Assembly (NCBI GenBank): GCA_013003075.1
Contig: JABDLJ010000026.1
Span: forward strand, 1 to 63,043
Source: Paracoccaceae bacterium
Lineage (GTDB): Bacteria; Pseudomonadota; Alphaproteobacteria; Rhodobacterales; Rhodobacteraceae
Direction: 5' to 3'
Length of the DNA: 63,043 bases
Numbering within the stretch: position 1 is the stretch's first letter; each line of letters begins with the position of its first letter. A model generated the notes under the pieces. It had not been told where the DNA came from, made no database searches, and saw only the letters and a list, made by a program, of their open reading frames with translations. Of this stretch, positions 17,878-26,247 are shown in pieces. A program made the translations under genes and the position numbers.

Positions 17878-18363
17878 ATGACTTTCAAGGCACATCCGGC
17901 AACGCGCGTAGGCCATGTTCATCTGAAGGTCGCGGATCTGGACCGCGCGATCGGCTTTTATTCCGGCGTGCTCGGCTTTGCCGTGACGCAGCGCTATGGC
18001 CCGCAGGCTGCGTTTCTGGCGGCGGGCGACTATCACCATCACATCGGGCTCAACACATGGGAAAGCCGGGGGGCAACCCCGCCGCCGCCGGGGCATTCGG
18101 GGCTTTTTCATTCGGCGTTTCTCTACCCCGACCGCGCTGCCTTGGGGGCGGCGATCCGCTCGGTGCTGGAGGCCGGGATCAAGCTTGACGGTGCGGCCGA
18201 TCACGGCGTCAGCGAGGCGGTCTATCTCACTGACCCCGACGGCAACGGGGTAGAGCTTTACCGCGACAAACCGCAGGACGAATGGCCGCGAAATGCCGAT
18301 GGCGAGCTTAGGATGGTGAATGATCCGCTGGACGTGGAGGCAATCGTGGCCGAGGCGGGCTGA
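17878..18363 (+). CDS. VOC (glyoxalase/bleomycin resistance/dioxygenase) family protein
   Basis: The product is 161 residues from ATG 17878, with a GAGGGG ribosome site. The VOC metal-ligand pattern is visible: GHVHLKVADLDRAIGFYSGVLGF with His near 13, YHHHIGLNTW, SGLFHSAFLYPD, and DPDGNGVELYRDKP with the C-terminal Glu. The C-terminal half resembles catechol-2,3-dioxygenase-like members. The substrate is unknown. Confidence 0.88.
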   Translation: MTFKAHPATRVGHVHLKVADLDRAIGFYSGVLGFAVTQRYGPQAAFLAAGDYHHHIGLNTWESRGATPPPPGHSGLFHSAFLYPDRAALGAAIRSVLEAGIKLDGAADHGVSEAVYLTDPDGNGVELYRDKPQDEWPRNADGELRMVNDPLDVEAIVAEAG

Positions 18364-18417
18364 CGCTCTGGACACCGGTTGCCGCTGGACCTAGCCTTTG
18401 CCCCGAGAGGAAATGCT

Positions 18418-19281
18418 ATGGCGCTGGGAACAAACGTAAAAACCTATTTCGAGGGACGCTGGCACGAAGCCGACGTACCCATCATGCGTGCCGCCGACCA
18501 CGGCAGCTGGCTTGGCACCAGCGTCTTCGATGGCGCACGGGCCTTCGACGGGCTGACGCCGGACCTTCTGGCGCATTGCGAGCGGGTCAACAGCTCGGCC
18601 CGGGCGCTTATGATGACGCCGACGGTCAGCGCCGAGGACATGGTCGCGATCACCTTGGAGGGCCTGAAGCTTTTCCCAAAAGTATCAGCGGTTTACATAC
18701 GGCCCATGTACTGGGCGACCGAAGCTGGTTACGGCGCGATCGTTCCGCAAAGCGAAGGCACTGGCTTTGCGATCTGCCTGGAAGAGGTTCCGATGGCGCC
18801 GCCAGAGGCCAGCATCACTTTGACCACCACGCAATTTCGCCGTCCGGTCCTCGAATCGGCAGTGGTCAACGCCAAGGCTGGCTGCCTTTATCCCAACAAT
18901 GCCAGGATGTTAGCCGAAGCCAAGGCGAAGGGCTACGGCAACGCCCTCGTTGCAGATGCCCCGGGAAATGTCGCGGAAACAGCGACGGCCAACGTCTTCA
19001 TGGTGCGCGACGGCGAGGTGCTGACCCCGATTGCCAACGGCACGTTCCTGGCCGGGATCACCCGTGCGCGCCACATGACCAACCTGGCCGCGGACGGCCT
19101 GCCCGTTGCTGAAAAAGTTTTGACTTTCGAAGACTTTAGACAGGCCGACGAGGTGTTCCTTTCAGGCAATATGTCGAAGGTCACTCCGGTGACAGAGTTC
19201 GACGGAACGCATTACCAGGTGGGTCCGGTCACCCGGCGGGTGCGCGAGATGTACTGGGACTGGGCGCATTCGGCCGGCTGA
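18418..19281 (+). CDS. Branched-chain amino acid aminotransferase (PLP fold type IV)
   Basis: A 287-residue class IV aminotransferase; start ATG 18418 is preceded by AGAGG. The PLP lysine is in AVVNAKAGCLYPNN, and NVAETATANVFMVRDGEV and LAGITRARHM are the usual substrate/cofactor segments. It probably transaminates branched-chain amino acids, though class IV members include D-amino-acid and 4-amino-4-deoxychorismate enzymes. No ilv or leu genes are adjacent. Confidence 0.88.
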   Translation: MALGTNVKTYFEGRWHEADVPIMRAADHGSWLGTSVFDGARAFDGLTPDLLAHCERVNSSARALMMTPTVSAEDMVAITLEGLKLFPKVSAVYIRPMYWATEAGYGAIVPQSEGTGFAICLEEVPMAPPEASITLTTTQFRRPVLESAVVNAKAGCLYPNNARMLAEAKAKGYGNALVADAPGNVAETATANVFMVRDGEVLTPIANGTFLAGITRARHMTNLAADGLPVAEKVLTFEDFRQADEVFLSGNMSKVTPVTEFDGTHYQVGPVTRRVREMYWDWAHSAG

Positions 19282-19517
19282 GACGGGCGGCGGCACAGTG
19301 GCAGGCCGCAAAAACGTACAAACGGGACAGACTGCGCGCGGCCCTTTTTGCAGAATGTACAGGCCCCGGCGGGGCAAAAAGCCGGTTTGTACACGGCAAA
19401 TCCGGTCTCGCGCAGCGCTGCATCGGCGCTTTGCGCCTGGGCCTTGCCGGTCGGTCCGACGCCCACCTGCCGCGGCGCTCGATAATTCCGATTGCGCGGC
19501 CAGCGCTGCATCGCCAT
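19212..19517 (-). CDS. Possible small basic Cys-rich protein
   Basis: The frame encodes 101 residues on the strand opposite uspA. The first two-thirds has coding-like third-position GC and is strongly basic (MQRWPRNRNYRAPRQVGVG). It is followed by a cysteine cluster: CPAGACTFC, then CGLPLC 18 residues later, which could bind metal. I do not recognise the family. Against it: the start lies only 29 bp from uspA, no strong ribosome site is seen, and the last ~70 bp overlap the aminotransferase gene. Confidence 0.35.
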   Translation of the reverse strand: MAMQRWPRNRNYRAPRQVGVGPTGKAQAQSADAALRETGFAVYKPAFCPAGACTFCKKGRAQSVPFVRFCGLPLCRRPSQPAECAQSQYISRTRRVTGPTW

Positions 19518-19546
19518 GATCCGCCACAAGGCAGGAGGAAGCCCCG

Positions 19547-20002
19547 ATGCGTAAGTTTCTTGTTGTGCTCGATGACAGCCGTGAATGTCTCAATGCCATG
19601 CGTTTCGCCGCGATGCGGGCGGCGCATACCGGAGGCGGTGTGCAGATCCTGTCGATCATTCCGCCTGATGAGTTCAACCATTGGATCGGCGTGGGAAACA
19701 TCATGCGCGAAGAGGCGCGCGAGCGGATCCAGGCGCATTTCGACGTCTTTGCCAAGTGGATGCGCGACAAGCAGGGCGTGGACCCCGAGCTGGTGATCCG
19801 CGAGGGCGACGCGGTGCCCGAGATCCTGGCGCAGATCCGCGAGGATCCCGACGTCGGCGTTCTGGTGCTGGGCGCAGGCACCGACAAGAAAGGCCCCGGC
19901 CCGCTTGTCTCGCAATTGTCGCGCTCGTCCGGCGATCTGCCGGTCCCGGTAACGATCGTGCCCGGAGATCTGGCCAAGGAACGGCTGGAATCCATCACCT
20001 GA
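19547..20002 (+). CDS. Universal stress protein (UspA family)
   Basis: A 151-residue single-domain Usp with MRKFLVVLDDSRECLNAMRFA at the N-terminus and the nucleotide-binding-type segment LVLGAGTDKKGPGPLVSQLS near 108-127. It starts after a strong AGGAGG (19530-19535). It is likely ATP-binding by the G-2x-G-9x-G(S) pattern. A 265-bp gap precedes it, in which I see no clear promoter hexamers. Confidence 0.93.
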   Translation: MRKFLVVLDDSRECLNAMRFAAMRAAHTGGGVQILSIIPPDEFNHWIGVGNIMREEARERIQAHFDVFAKWMRDKQGVDPELVIREGDAVPEILAQIREDPDVGVLVLGAGTDKKGPGPLVSQLSRSSGDLPVPVTIVPGDLAKERLESIT

Positions 20003-20008
20003 CGCCAG

Positions 20009-20057
20009 TTTAGAATCATTCCAAACCCTTGACAGTCCGAACCGCGAGGCGCATATC
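20009..20057 (+). promoter_or_regulatory. Irr-box-like iron element and sigma-70 promoter of nfuA
   Basis: TTTAGAATCATTCCAAA at 20009-20025 is a near-perfect dyad that differs at one position from the alphaproteobacterial Irr/ICE palindrome (TTTAGAA-N3-TTCTAAA). It is followed by a perfect -35 TTGACA (20029-20034), a 17-bp spacer and a weak -10 CATATC (20052-20057). The layout predicts iron-dependent control of nfuA. Confidence 0.6.
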
Positions 20058-20111
20058 TGGGCACTCTGATACACGTCCGAAGACGCGCCCTCATACGGAA
20101 GGCACAGCCCC

Positions 20112-20675
20112 ATGTTCATCCAGACCGAATCCACGCCGAACCCGGCGACCCTGAAGTTCCTTCCCGGCCAGACCGTGCTGGAAGCCGGAACCGCCGACTT
20201 CCCCAACAAGGAAGCGTCGGAAAAATCGCCGCTGGCGACCCGCATCTTCGACGTGGAGGGGGTGACGGGCGTCTTCTTCGGCAATGATTTCGTGACAGTG
20301 ACCAAGACCGAGGCGACCGACTGGGATCATGTAAAGCCGTCGATCCTTGGCGCGATCATGGAGCATTTCCAGTCTGGCCAGCCTGTGATGGAAGGTGATG
20401 CGGGCGGCTCGGACGGGCACGCGGCGCATGACGGCCCCGATGCCGAGGTCGTGGGCCAGATCAAAGAACTTCTGGATACCCGCGTGCGTCCGGCAGTGGC
20501 TCAGGATGGTGGCGATATCACCTTCCACGGCTTTGACCGCGGCGTTGTCTACTTGCACATGCAGGGCGCCTGTGCCGGCTGCCCATCTTCGACGCTGACG
20601 CTGAAGATGGGCATCGAAAACCTCTTGCGCCATTACATTCCCGAAGTGGTCGAGGTCCGGCCGGTCGCCGTCTGA
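20112..20675 (+). CDS. nfuA: NifU-family Fe-S cluster carrier (NfuA-type)
   Basis: The 187-residue protein has an N-terminal Nfu_N domain (MFIQTESTPNPATLKFLPG) and a C-terminal NifU-like domain with the cluster-binding CAGCPSS. It delivers Fe-S clusters to apoproteins. A GGAAGG ribosome site precedes the ATG. Its substrates in this window could include SdhB. Iron control by Irr is suggested by the promoter. Confidence 0.95.
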   Translation: MFIQTESTPNPATLKFLPGQTVLEAGTADFPNKEASEKSPLATRIFDVEGVTGVFFGNDFVTVTKTEATDWDHVKPSILGAIMEHFQSGQPVMEGDAGGSDGHAAHDGPDAEVVGQIKELLDTRVRPAVAQDGGDITFHGFDRGVVYLHMQGACAGCPSSTLTLKMGIENLLRHYIPEVVEVRPVAV

Positions 20676-20692
20676 GCGGGCTGGCCGGCATC

Positions 20693-21109
20693 ATGCAGAT
20701 CACCGGGCGCTGCTATTGCGGCGCCGTCTCCCTGAAAGCCGATGCGCCGCACACTGTAACCTACTGCCACTGTGCCGATTGCCGGCGCTGGACCGGCGCC
20801 CCGGTGGGCGCGTTCGCCGCGTTTTCCCCCGATACGATCGAATTCGAACCCGCGCTGGGCACACCGTTTTCGGCCGCGCCGGGTGTCGAACGCTGGGTAT
20901 GCGAGCGCTGCGGCTCGCCACTGGCGGCGCGGTTCGACTATCTGCCGGGGCAGCTTTACGTGCCGCTGGGGCTTCTGGACCAGGCCGCGGATCTGCCGCC
21001 CGCCTTGCATTGTCACAACGCCGCGCGCCTGCCGTGGCTGAAGCTTGAGGACGGACTGCCGCGGCAGGAGGGCTCTGGCCGCGTGGCACTTTCGGCGGCG
21101 CGGGACTGA
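20693..21109 (+). CDS. GFA/CENP-V domain zinc protein
   Basis: The 138-residue protein carries the GFA zinc ligands CYCGAV (about 7-12), CHCADC (about 25-30) and CERCGS (about 70-75). The family is named after glutathione-dependent formaldehyde-activating enzyme, but most members, including this one, have no shown activity. It lies 17 bp after nfuA and 9 bp before tsaB, so it is probably co-transcribed. Confidence 0.9.
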   Translation: MQITGRCYCGAVSLKADAPHTVTYCHCADCRRWTGAPVGAFAAFSPDTIEFEPALGTPFSAAPGVERWVCERCGSPLAARFDYLPGQLYVPLGLLDQAADLPPALHCHNAARLPWLKLEDGLPRQEGSGRVALSAARD

Positions 21110-21118
21110 GGCGCGGGG

Positions 21119-21808
21119 ATGACCGAGCTTCTTCAGGAAAACAACGTGGACCGGTCCGGCGGCCCGGTGCTGGCCTTCGATACCTCGGCCGCGCATTGCG
21201 CGGCGGCGCTTTGGTCAGAGGGTCGCATCCTGGCAGCGCGCACCGACGCCATGGCGCGCGGGCAGGCCGAGCATCTGATGGCGATGATGGAAGAAATGCT
21301 GCGCGGCCAGGGTCTGGGCTGGCGCGATCTGTCGGCGGTTGGCGTCGGGATCGGGCCGGGAAATTTCACCGGCATCCGGATTTCGGTCTCTGCAGCGCGG
21401 GGGCTGGCCCTTGGGCTGGGCGTTCCGGCGGTCGGCATCTCGTCGCTGGCAGCGCTGGCGCAAGGGCGCGACGGGCCAACCGTGGCTGCGATCGATGCGC
21501 GGCAAGAGCGGCTGTACCTGCAAGGCTTCGGCGCGGGCGCGGGTTTTGGCCCTGTGCTGTGCGGGATGGGCGATTTGCCCGCGATCGCCAACGGCGCGGC
21601 CGTGATCGGCCACCGGGCCGAAGAAATTGCGGCGCGCTGCGGCGGGCAGGTTGCCGCCCCGGTATATCCCGCGGCCGAGGCGATAGCGCATGCGGCGGTC
21701 GAGGCCCTGCGCGCAGGCGACGCGATCCCGCGCCCTGCCCCGCTTTACCTGCGTGCGCCTGATGCCGCGCCGCCGCGCGACGCTGCGCCGGTAATCCTGA
21801 AGGATTAG
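21119..21808 (+). CDS. tsaB: tRNA N6-threonylcarbamoyladenosine biosynthesis protein TsaB
   Basis: A 229-residue ASKHA-fold protein that partners TsaD in t6A37 formation. It has VLAFDTSAAHCAAALW (about 17-32) and the family motif GVGIGPGNFTGIRISVSAARGLA (about 76-98). GTG 21146 is an alternative start closer to the conserved region. It lies 4 bp before rimI, the usual pairing. Confidence 0.95.
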   Translation: MTELLQENNVDRSGGPVLAFDTSAAHCAAALWSEGRILAARTDAMARGQAEHLMAMMEEMLRGQGLGWRDLSAVGVGIGPGNFTGIRISVSAARGLALGLGVPAVGISSLAALAQGRDGPTVAAIDARQERLYLQGFGAGAGFGPVLCGMGDLPAIANGAAVIGHRAEEIAARCGGQVAAPVYPAAEAIAHAAVEALRAGDAIPRPAPLYLRAPDAAPPRDAAPVILKD

Positions 21809-21812
21809 CGCG

Positions 21813-22250
21813 ATGACCCCCGAGGCGCTGGAGGCGCTGTATTTCCGGGCCTTTCCCACTCACAGGCTGTGGAGCGCGGCCGAGTTCGAAAAGCTGCTGG
21901 CGAGCCCCGGCGCGATCCTTGTGGGCGATGCGCGCTCTGCCGCTTTGGGGCGCGTGGCCGCGGACGAGGCCGAGATCCTGACGCTGGCGACCGATCCACA
22001 GCATCGCCGAAAAGGTCTTGCACGGGCGCGGCTGGCGGCGTTCGAAACCGAGGCTGCAGACCGCGGCGCCGCGACAGCATTCCTGGAAGTGGCAGAAAGC
22101 AACGCGAGCGCCCGCGCGCTGTATGCAGCGGCGGGATACGCCGAAGTCGGGCGGCGGCCCGGATATTACACAGAGCCCGGCGGCGCGGCGACAGCTGCGC
22201 TGGTGCTGCGCAAGGCGCTGGCTGCGAAAAGGCCCCGCACTAACCTGTAA
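21813..22250 (+). CDS. rimI: Ribosomal protein-alanine N-acetyltransferase-like GNAT protein
   Basis: A 145-residue GNAT protein with the acetyl-CoA pyrophosphate loop pattern LATDPQHRRKGLARARLAAF (about 48-67) and a C-terminal VAESNASARALYAAAGYAEVG. RimI acetylates the N-terminal alanine of ribosomal protein S18. The assignment rests on the fold and the tsaB-rimI gene pair. Confidence 0.9.
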   Translation: MTPEALEALYFRAFPTHRLWSAAEFEKLLASPGAILVGDARSAALGRVAADEAEILTLATDPQHRRKGLARARLAAFETEAADRGAATAFLEVAESNASARALYAAAGYAEVGRRPGYYTEPGGAATAALVLRKALAAKRPRTNL

Positions 22251-22298
22251 AAGCACTGTAATTGGGGGCAGTTGGCGCCGCGTCAGGCCAAATAGCTA

Positions 22299-22328
22299 TT
22301 GACCCGTCGCGCGCCCTGCGGCCTTAAT
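22299..22328 (+). promoter_or_regulatory. Candidate promoter of the BMP/ABC importer operon
   Basis: TTGACC (22299-22304) is followed after 18 bp by CTTAAT (22323-22328), a plausible sigma-70 promoter. It predicts a leader of about 85 nt before the ATG at 22418. Confidence 0.4.
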
Positions 22329-22334
22329 CGGGCA

Positions 22335-22390
22335 TGATCCGAAATGGATCAACTGACATGTCGGGCGCGCGGCGAAAAGCCTCTGCGCCC
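22335..22390 (+). promoter_or_regulatory. Structured 5' leader with two hairpins
   Basis: In the predicted leader, TGATCC (22335-22340) pairs with GGATCA (22346-22351). GGGCGC (22363-22368) pairs with GCGCCC (22385-22390) around an inner GGC-GAAAA-GCC. No purine-riboswitch core is visible despite the nucleoside-type transporter downstream. Confidence 0.35.
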
Positions 22391-22417
22391 CAATAAATTC
22401 AGACCTGGGAGACACCA

Positions 22418-23413
22418 ATGACCCTCATGCAGAAATTCCTGAGCGCAACGGCCGGCCTTGCGCTGACCGCCGGCGCCGCACTGGCCGAGCCCGCGATCAT
22501 CTTCGATCTCGGCGGCAAGTTCGACAAATCGTTCAACGAAGCGGCCTTCAACGGTGCGCAACGCTGGGCGGAAGAAACCGGCGGCACCTTCCGCGAGATC
22601 GAGATGCAGTCCGAAGCCCAGCGCGAGCAGGCCCTGCGCCGCTTCGCCGAGAGTGGCGCCAACCCCGTCGTGATGACCGGCTTTGCCTTTGGCAACGTGC
22701 TTTCGGAGGTCGCTCCGGACTACCCCGACACCAGGTTCGCGATCATTGACATGGTGGTTGATGCGCCGAACGTGCGCTCGGTCGTATTCAACGAGCATGA
22801 GGGCTCTTTCCTCGTCGGCATGATGGCAGGCCTGCAAACGCAATCGAATACCGTCGGCTTTATCGGCGGCATGGACATCCCGCTGATCCGCAAGTTTGCC
22901 TGCGGCTATGCGCAGGGCGTACAGGCGGCCAACCCCGATGCCACCGTGATCGCCAACATGACCGGCACCACGCCCGCGGCCTGGAACGACCCGGTGAAAG
23001 GTGGCGAGCTGACCCGCGCCCAGATCAGCCAGGGTGCTGACGTGGTTTATGCAGCCGCCGGCGGCACCGGCGTGGGTGTTCTGCAAACAGCGGCGGACGA
23101 GGGTATCTTCTCGATCGGCGTCGACAGCAACCAGAACTATCTGCACCCCGGATCGGTCCTCACTTCGATGCTGAAGCGCGTCGATGTGGCCGTCTACGAG
23201 GCCTTCACCCAGGGCACCGATCTTGAAACCGGTATCAACGTGATGGGTCTGGCCAACTATGGCGTGGGCGTCGCGCTGGACGAGAACAACGAGGCCATCG
23301 TGCCCTACTCGACCCTCGCGATGGTCTACGACGCAGCCGACAAGATCGTGGCAGGCGAGATCTCGGTCCACGACTACATGTCGGACGACAGCTGCCCGGC
23401 CCTGGACTTCTGA
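22418..23413 (+). CDS. BMP family ABC transporter substrate-binding protein
   Basis: A 331-residue periplasmic binding protein with a Sec signal (MTLMQKFLSATAGLALTAGAALA, cut before EP). BMP-family features include DLGGKFDKSFNEAAFNGAQ, VRSVVFNEHEGSFLVGMMAG, VGFIGGMDIPLIRKFACGY and DSNQNYLHPGSVLTSMLKR. Characterised relatives bind nucleosides or lipoproteins of the Med/BMP type; with the downstream ATPase and two permeases a purine-nucleoside-type importer is inferred. No lipobox is seen. Confidence 0.93.
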   Translation: MTLMQKFLSATAGLALTAGAALAEPAIIFDLGGKFDKSFNEAAFNGAQRWAEETGGTFREIEMQSEAQREQALRRFAESGANPVVMTGFAFGNVLSEVAPDYPDTRFAIIDMVVDAPNVRSVVFNEHEGSFLVGMMAGLQTQSNTVGFIGGMDIPLIRKFACGYAQGVQAANPDATVIANMTGTTPAAWNDPVKGGELTRAQISQGADVVYAAAGGTGVGVLQTAADEGIFSIGVDSNQNYLHPGSVLTSMLKRVDVAVYEAFTQGTDLETGINVMGLANYGVGVALDENNEAIVPYSTLAMVYDAADKIVAGEISVHDYMSDDSCPALDF

Positions 23414-23442
23414 TCCGCGACCCGAGGCCATGAGACGAAAGA

Positions 23443-23475
23443 AGGGCCGCCCGGACGCACCGGCGCGGCCCTTTT
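23443..23475 (+). terminator. Intrinsic terminator or attenuator between binding protein and ATPase
   Basis: AGGGCCGC (23443-23450) pairs perfectly with GCGGCCCT (23465-23472), with T residues through 23475. It sits 30 bp after the binding-protein stop and would let that protein be made in excess over the ATPase and permeases. Confidence 0.65.
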
Positions 23476-23551
23476 GCAACCAGCAGCACTGCACCCGGGA
23501 CCGGCCCATGAAGAAATGCCGGACTGGCTGCACGACACGGACGGGGACCCG

Positions 23552-25153
23552 ATGACAGACGCCGCAACTTCCAAGGCTCCGGCTATCGAGTTGAAGGGTA
23601 TCTCCAAAGCCTTCGGCCCGGTTCAGGCCAACAAGGACATCTCGATCCGGGTGATGCCCGGCACGATCCACGGCATCATCGGCGAGAACGGCGCGGGCAA
23701 GTCCACGTTGATGTCAATCCTCTACGGCTTTTACAAGGCCGATGCGGGCGAGATATTCATAAACGGAAACAAGACGTTGATCCCCGACAGCCAGGCCGCG
23801 ATCACCGCCGGGATCGGCATGGTGTTCCAGCATTTCAAGCTGGTGGAAAACTTCACGGTCCTGGAAAACGTCATCCTCGGCGCCGAGGATGGCCGGCTCT
23901 TGCGCCCGTCGCTGGCCAAGGCGCGCAAGTCGCTGACCGAGCTGGCCCGCGAATACGAGCTTAACGTCGATCCCGACGCGCTGATCGAGGATATCGGCGT
24001 TGGCATGCAGCAGCGGGTGGAGATCCTCAAGGCGCTTTACCGGCAGGCCGATATCCTGATCCTGGACGAGCCGACCGGCGTCTTGACGCCCGCCGAGGCG
24101 GACCACCTTTTCCGGATCCTTGAGAACCTCAAGAAAGAGGGCAAGACGATCATCCTGATCACCCACAAGCTGCGCGAGATCATGCATGTGACCGACACCG
24201 TCAGCGTGATGCGGCGCGGCGAGATGACGGCGACGGTGAAGACCTCGGAGACCAGCCCGCAAGAGCTGGCCGAGCTGATGGTCGGCCGCAAGGTGCTGCT
24301 ACAGATCGACAAGAAGCCCGCGAGCCCCGGCAAGACGGTCCTGGAGGTCGAAGGGCTGCGCGTGGTCGATGAAAAGAAGGTCGAGCGGCTGCGCGGGATA
24401 TCTCTGCACGTCAAAGCGGGCGAGATCCTCGGCATCGCCGGTGTGGCCGGCAACGGGCAGTCGGAGCTTTTGGAGGTGCTGGGCGGCATGATCCCCGGCA
24501 CCGGCACGATCCGGCTGAACGGGCAGGAGATCGACCTGACGGGCAAGTACTCCAATGGCCAGTCGCGCCGCGCGCGCAGCATCGCGCATGTGCCCGAGGA
24601 CCGCCAGCGCGAAGGCCTGATCATGGATTTCTACGCCTGGGAGAACATCGCCTTCGGCTATCACCGCGATCCCAGGTACAACAAGGGCTGGCTGATGGAC
24701 AATGCCGCCATCCGCGCAGATACCGAGGCGAAGATCGCCAAGTTCGACGTCCGCCCGACCAACCCCTGGAACGATGCGAAGAGCTTCTCGGGCGGCAACC
24801 AGCAAAAACTGGTCGTGGCCCGCGAGATCGAGCGCAATCCCGACCTTCTTCTGGTCGGCCAGCCGACCCGCGGCGTCGATATCGGTGCGATCGAGTTCAT
24901 CCACAAGCAGATCGTGGGCCTGCGCGACCAGGGCAAGGCGATCCTGCTGGTGTCGGTGGAACTGGACGAGATCCTGTCATTGTCGGACCGCATCGCGGTC
25001 ATGTTCGACGGCCAGATCATGGGAGAGCGGCTGCCCTCGGAGACAGACGAGAAAGAGCTTGGGCTCTTGATGGCCGGGATCACCGATACCGCCCATGCCG
25101 ATACCAAGGACGCGCTGCGCGCGCTTGAGACCGCCGCCGGGGGGGCACACTGA
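23552..25153 (+). CDS. ABC transporter ATP-binding protein (two nucleotide-binding domains, YufO/RbsA-like)
   Basis: The 533-residue protein has tandem ABC domains. The first has Walker A GENGAGKST (near 43), a degenerate signature VGMQQRVEIL and Walker B ILILDEPTGVLTP. The second has a changed Walker A region (GVAGNGQSE), the signature SFSGGNQQKLVVAREI and a Walker B-like DLLLVGQPTRGVD. This asymmetry is typical of nucleoside importers of this class. ATG 23552 is chosen. The stop overlaps the next ATG (TGATG). Confidence 0.94.
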   Translation: MTDAATSKAPAIELKGISKAFGPVQANKDISIRVMPGTIHGIIGENGAGKSTLMSILYGFYKADAGEIFINGNKTLIPDSQAAITAGIGMVFQHFKLVENFTVLENVILGAEDGRLLRPSLAKARKSLTELAREYELNVDPDALIEDIGVGMQQRVEILKALYRQADILILDEPTGVLTPAEADHLFRILENLKKEGKTIILITHKLREIMHVTDTVSVMRRGEMTATVKTSETSPQELAELMVGRKVLLQIDKKPASPGKTVLEVEGLRVVDEKKVERLRGISLHVKAGEILGIAGVAGNGQSELLEVLGGMIPGTGTIRLNGQEIDLTGKYSNGQSRRARSIAHVPEDRQREGLIMDFYAWENIAFGYHRDPRYNKGWLMDNAAIRADTEAKIAKFDVRPTNPWNDAKSFSGGNQQKLVVAREIERNPDLLLVGQPTRGVDIGAIEFIHKQIVGLRDQGKAILLVSVELDEILSLSDRIAVMFDGQIMGERLPSETDEKELGLLMAGITDTAHADTKDALRALETAAGGAH

Positions 25154-26247
25154 TGCAGAAGATGCCGCAATGGGCCGACGTATTCCTGATCCCCGTGATC
25201 AGCCTTTTAATCGCGACATTTCTGTCGGGGCTGGTGATCCTTGCGATCGGCGAGAACCCGATCGAGGCCGTCAAGATCATGATCACGGGCTCGCTCGCCT
25301 CGACCTATGGCTGGGGCTACACGCTGTATTACGCCACCAACTTCATGTTCACCGGGCTTGCGGTGTCGGTGGCCTTCCACGCCCGGCTTTTCAACATCGG
25401 CGGCGAGGGCCAGGCCGCATTGGGCGGGCTGGGCGTGGCGCTGGTGTGCCTGTCGTTCGACTGGCCGCACTGGACGCTGGCGCTGCCGGCCGCGATAGTG
25501 GGCGGCGCGATCTTCGGCGCCGCATGGGCGGCGATCCCGGCCTACCTGCAGGCCCGGCGCGGCAGCCACATCGTGATCACCACGATCATGTTCAACTTCA
25601 TCGGCGCGGCGCTGCTGAACTACCTTCTGGTCAATGTGATGCGTCCGCAAGGCGCAATGGACCCGGCCTCGGCCCGCTTCCCAGATGGCGCGAGCCTGCC
25701 GACCTTTCAGGACATGGCGGGCATCTTCGGGGTAACGATGTTCCGCGGCGCGCCGGTGAATGTCACCTTCTTCATCGCGGTGCTGGCCTGCTTTCTGGTC
25801 TGGCTTCTGATCTGGCGCACCCGGCTTGGCTACGAGATCCGCGCCTATGGCCATTCGGAGACCGCGGCGGTCTATGCCGGCATCTCGCCCTTCAAGATCA
25901 CCATGATCGCGATGCTTATCTCGGGCGCACTGGCCGGCATGATGGCGATCAACAACGTGATGGGCGAGGCAGAGCGGCTGGTGCTGAACTCGGTCGAGGG
26001 TGCAGGCTTCATCGGGATCGCGGTGGCGCTGATGGGGCGCAGCCATCCGCTGGGCGTGGCGCTGGCGGCGCTGCTTTTTGGCTTTCTCTACCAGGGCGGC
26101 GCCGAGTTGAGCCTCTGGTCCAGCATTCCGCGAGAGCTAATCGTGGTGATCCAGGCCCTGGTGATCCTGTTCACCGGAGCGCTCGACAACATGGTGCGGA
26201 TGCCGCTTGAAAAGGCCTTCCTGAAATTCGGCAAGGGAGGCGCGTGA
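25153..26247 (+). CDS. ABC transporter permease (BMP-type importer, subunit 1)
   Basis: The 364-residue inner-membrane permease of the branched-chain-amino-acid/nucleoside type has about eight to ten hydrophobic segments. Visible landmarks are FHARLFNIGGEGQAALGGLG and GRSHPLGVALAALLFGFLYQGG. It pairs with the second permease to form the channel. It is coupled to both neighbours by TGATG. Confidence 0.94.
   Translation: MQKMPQWADVFLIPVISLLIATFLSGLVILAIGENPIEAVKIMITGSLASTYGWGYTLYYATNFMFTGLAVSVAFHARLFNIGGEGQAALGGLGVALVCLSFDWPHWTLALPAAIVGGAIFGAAWAAIPAYLQARRGSHIVITTIMFNFIGAALLNYLLVNVMRPQGAMDPASARFPDGASLPTFQDMAGIFGVTMFRGAPVNVTFFIAVLACFLVWLLIWRTRLGYEIRAYGHSETAAVYAGISPFKITMIAMLISGALAGMMAINNVMGEAERLVLNSVEGAGFIGIAVALMGRSHPLGVALAALLFGFLYQGGAELSLWSSIPRELIVVIQALVILFTGALDNMVRMPLEKAFLKFGKGGA

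Noticed and set aside
22251..22417. Purine riboswitch upstream of the nucleoside-type importer
   Set aside because: The conserved purine aptamer core is not present; only generic hairpins are seen.
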